A stretch of 8,053 nt of DNA from NCBI GenBank assembly GCA_964569055.1, contig CAZMSZ010000350.1, positions 1-8,053 of the forward strand. Direction: 5' to 3'. This DNA is from JAWLGW01 sp964569055. Lineage in GTDB: Bacteria > Planctomycetota > J058. Below are positions 6,833 through 8,053 of this stretch, piece by piece. The notes beneath the pieces were generated by a model that saw only the letters and a list, made by a program, of their open reading frames with translations, was not told the DNA's origin and made no database searches. Positions within the stretch are counted from its first letter, which is position 1. Each line of letters begins with the position of its first letter. The translations under genes were made by a program, and so were the position numbers.

Positions 6833-6896
6833 AAGGCTGGCGCGAGAACGACGGCCTCCCAGCCGATCCCATTCCCCGCTGCGGCCCTGCCTTCCC

Positions 6897-6925
6897 TTCC
6901 CTGAGACAGACGCGAGTGGTACGCT
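6897..6925 (+). promoter_or_regulatory. Possible extended -10 promoter for the zinc-ribbon/TPR gene
   Basis: TGGTACGCT at 6917-6925 fits an extended -10 (TG, one base, then TACGCT, three of six consensus bases). TTCCCT at 6897-6902 sits 17 bases upstream as a poor -35. Transcription would begin about 6932, leaving a leader of only about 9 bases before the ATG at 6941, so the message may be nearly leaderless; that agrees with the weak ribosome site (GGAAG). Tentative. Confidence 0.3.
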
Positions 6926-6931
6926 CGCGTC
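6909..6931. promoter_or_regulatory. Perfect 8-bp inverted repeat overlapping the putative -10 (operator candidate)
   Basis: GACGCGAG (6909-6916) and CTCGCGTC (6924-6931) are exact reverse complements around a 7-base centre TGGTACG, giving a 23-bp dyad that ends 9 bases before the ATG at 6941. It covers the likely -10, the usual place for a repressor site of a dimeric regulator. It could also fold as an RNA hairpin if transcription starts further upstream. No regulator gene is in the window. Confidence 0.5.
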
Positions 6932-6940
6932 GCGGAAGTC

Positions 6941-8053
6941 ATGGCCAAGATCCGGATCCAGTGCGGTGAGTGCGGACACGAAGCGCGGGTCCCGGAGCAG
7001 TTTCGGACCCGCAAGGTCCGCTGCCTGCGGTGCCACGCCAAGCTGCGGGTCCCCGAGGACGCGCCGCTGGCGGAGCCGCGGGAGGCGCGGGCCAAGGTGC
7101 CTTCGCGGCCGCGCAACCGCACGACCCGCGCGCGCTCGCTGGCCGACCGCGCCGAGGTGCGCGCGACCCGCGGCGGCCCCTCGTCGCGCACGCGCCGCGA
7201 GGCGCTGAGCACGGTGCGCGAGCTGCTGCACGAGTACGACCACGCGATCGAGTCGGTCCCCCGCGGGCTCGAGGTCGACCTGCGCGGCGTCCCGTTCGGG
7301 CTGGCCCGCACGCTGGTCGAGGAGATGCTCGAGTGCCGGGCGATCCGCGACGTCAAGCTGGCGGGCGGCACCGGCGAGTGCCGGATCGTGATCACGCTGC
7401 AGGGCTGGGACTTCGACCCGGAGGACTCGTTCGCCGACGACGACGAGGACACCGAGGTGTTCCAGCGCGGGCCGCAGCCGGCGGGGGACTGGACCCCGCG
7501 GGGCCTGATCGAGACCGCGGTCGGGGTGGAGGACGCGACCGACCCGGCCTGGCACCTCGCGGCCGACGCGCCGGCGGTCCCGCCCGAGTCGACCATGCAG
7601 TCGCTGTTCGCGCGCGACTCGGCGGGCGGCGAGGCGATCGAGCCGCTGCGGCTGTTCGAGCGGGCCAAGCAGCTGATCGACGACGGCGAGCCCGAGCAGG
7701 CCGCCCCGCTGCTCGAGCGCGCGGTCCGCGCCGACATGAACTTCGCGCAGGCGGTGCACCTGTTGGGCGGCGCCTACGCCTCGATCGGCGACTTCCACCG
7801 CGCCCGGCGCGCCTTCCGCCACCTGGCCAAGCTCGAGGCGGACAACCCCGAGGCGCACGTCCTGTACGCGGCGGCGGCCGTCCGGTGCGACCGGTTCGAG
7901 GAGGCGAAGCTCTCGCTCGCCACCGCGATCCAGCTCGACCCCGAGTATCGCCAGGCGTACCGCTACGCCGCGCAGCTCTACGACAAGCTGGGCGAGCCGG
8001 AGAAGGCGCGCAAGTTCCGCGCCCGGTATCAGGCGCTGAAGCTGCGCGGGTAG
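6941..8053 (+). CDS. Zinc-ribbon and TPR-repeat protein with an unassigned middle domain
   Basis: Complete 370-residue protein, ATG at 6941 and TAG as the last three bases of the window. Seen: an N-terminal zinc ribbon with CGEC (C8, C11) and CLRC (C28, C31), of the short MJ0042-like kind frequent in myxobacteria. An Arg-rich, probably disordered linker (about 47-86) follows, then a compact alpha/beta stretch (about 88-158; REALSTVRELLHEYDHAIES, then EVDLRGVP and CRIVITLQGWDFD) that I do not recognise. An acidic patch (D166-D170) and a linker follow. The C-terminal third (about 236-366) holds about four tetratricopeptide helix pairs, with typical AxxLLERAV, LLGGAYASIGDFHRARRAF and LDPEYRQAY features. 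No signal peptide or membrane segment is seen, so it is likely cytosolic. TPRs suggest a protein-binding scaffold; the ribbon could bind zinc, protein or nucleic acid. It diverges from the radical-SAM gene with 253 bases between. Function unknown. Confidence 0.9.
   Translation: MAKIRIQCGECGHEARVPEQFRTRKVRCLRCHAKLRVPEDAPLAEPREARAKVPSRPRNRTTRARSLADRAEVRATRGGPSSRTRREALSTVRELLHEYDHAIESVPRGLEVDLRGVPFGLARTLVEEMLECRAIRDVKLAGGTGECRIVITLQGWDFDPEDSFADDDEDTEVFQRGPQPAGDWTPRGLIETAVGVEDATDPAWHLAADAPAVPPESTMQSLFARDSAGGEAIEPLRLFERAKQLIDDGEPEQAAPLLERAVRADMNFAQAVHLLGGAYASIGDFHRARRAFRHLAKLEADNPEAHVLYAAAAVRCDRFEEAKLSLATAIQLDPEYRQAYRYAAQLYDKLGEPEKARKFRARYQALKLRG

Larger units (their letters stand above)
6688..6940. 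other. Divergent intergenic region between the radical-SAM and zinc-ribbon/TPR genes
   Basis: 253 bases with no convincing gene, and less GC-biased than the flanking genes. It must hold the control sites of both divergent genes. Visible are the 12-bp direct repeat, the ACGAT/ATCGT palindrome and the inverted repeat next to the plus-strand gene. A 62-codon minus-strand frame (6872 to 6684) ends in an ATGA overlap with the radical-SAM start, but its roughly 70% GC at third positions, a TTA codon and Pro/Arg-rich content look non-coding. I found no good -35/-10 pair for the radical-SAM gene. Confidence 0.7.

Noticed and set aside
5566..6969. A 467-codon plus-strand frame reaching the start of the TPR gene
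   Set aside because: It is antisense to the radical-SAM gene, whose motifs are unambiguous; composition is low-complexity.
5429..7858. An 809-codon minus-strand open frame
   Set aside because: It is antisense to the zinc-ribbon/TPR gene and out of frame with the radical-SAM gene, with low-complexity Arg/Ala/Gly content and no domain.
1..8053. CRISPR arrays, tRNA or rRNA genes, insertion sequences, integrases, toxin-antitoxin or phage genes
   Set aside because: None seen on either strand: no regularly spaced repeats, no terminal inverted repeats flanking a transposase, no recognisable RNA gene.

Overview
The window suggests a very GC-rich bacterium, most likely a myxobacterium or another Myxococcota/deltaproteobacterium. 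The evidence is G/C at nearly every third codon position, GTG starts, long spurious open frames on the strands opposite real genes, and a gene mix (MoxR/DUF58/DUF4350/DUF4129 cluster, tail-anchored FHA protein, zinc-ribbon plus TPR protein, SPASM radical-SAM enzyme) that is common in that group. This assignment is inference; the window holds no marker gene. A run of exactly 100 N points to a draft scaffold or metagenome assembly.

Layout. Seven genes lie on the minus strand and one on the plus strand. Read in their own direction from about 4812 down to 8, five minus-strand genes form one tight unit: a polytopic membrane protein (3986-4756), a DUF4129 protein (3233-3982), a DUF4350 protein (2288-3236, broken by the N run), a MoxR-type AAA+ ATPase (1341-2291) and a DUF58/vWA-like protein (8-1363). 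Junctions are a 3-bp gap, a 4-bp GTGA overlap, another GTGA overlap and a 23-bp overlap, so translation is probably coupled. A plausible sigma70-type promoter (-10 TATAGT, 17-bp spacer) precedes the unit. Upstream of it, also on minus, is a small FHA-domain protein with a C-terminal membrane anchor (4847-5392). Next is a radical-SAM/SPASM enzyme (5494-6687), and divergently on plus a zinc-ribbon/TPR protein (6941-8053) that ends exactly at the window edge.

How they may work together. MoxR ATPases are known to act as chaperone-like partners of vWA-type proteins encoded beside them, and DUF58 proteins are the usual partner. With DUF4350 and DUF4129, which are membrane proteins with soluble domains, the set probably forms an envelope-associated assembly or stress module. 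The exact substrate is unknown for this clade. The FHA protein would read phospho-threonine signals at the membrane. The SPASM enzyme looks like a peptide or protein modifying enzyme, but no convincing substrate gene is visible. The 253-bp divergent intergenic region (6688-6940) holds a perfect 8-bp inverted repeat over a possible -10 element and a 12-bp direct repeat, and is the most interesting non-coding stretch.

No rRNA, tRNA, CRISPR, insertion sequence or integrase was seen. Apart from the N gap, the gene content looks like ordinary chromosomal backbone, with the radical-SAM locus and its upstream region the best place for something undescribed.
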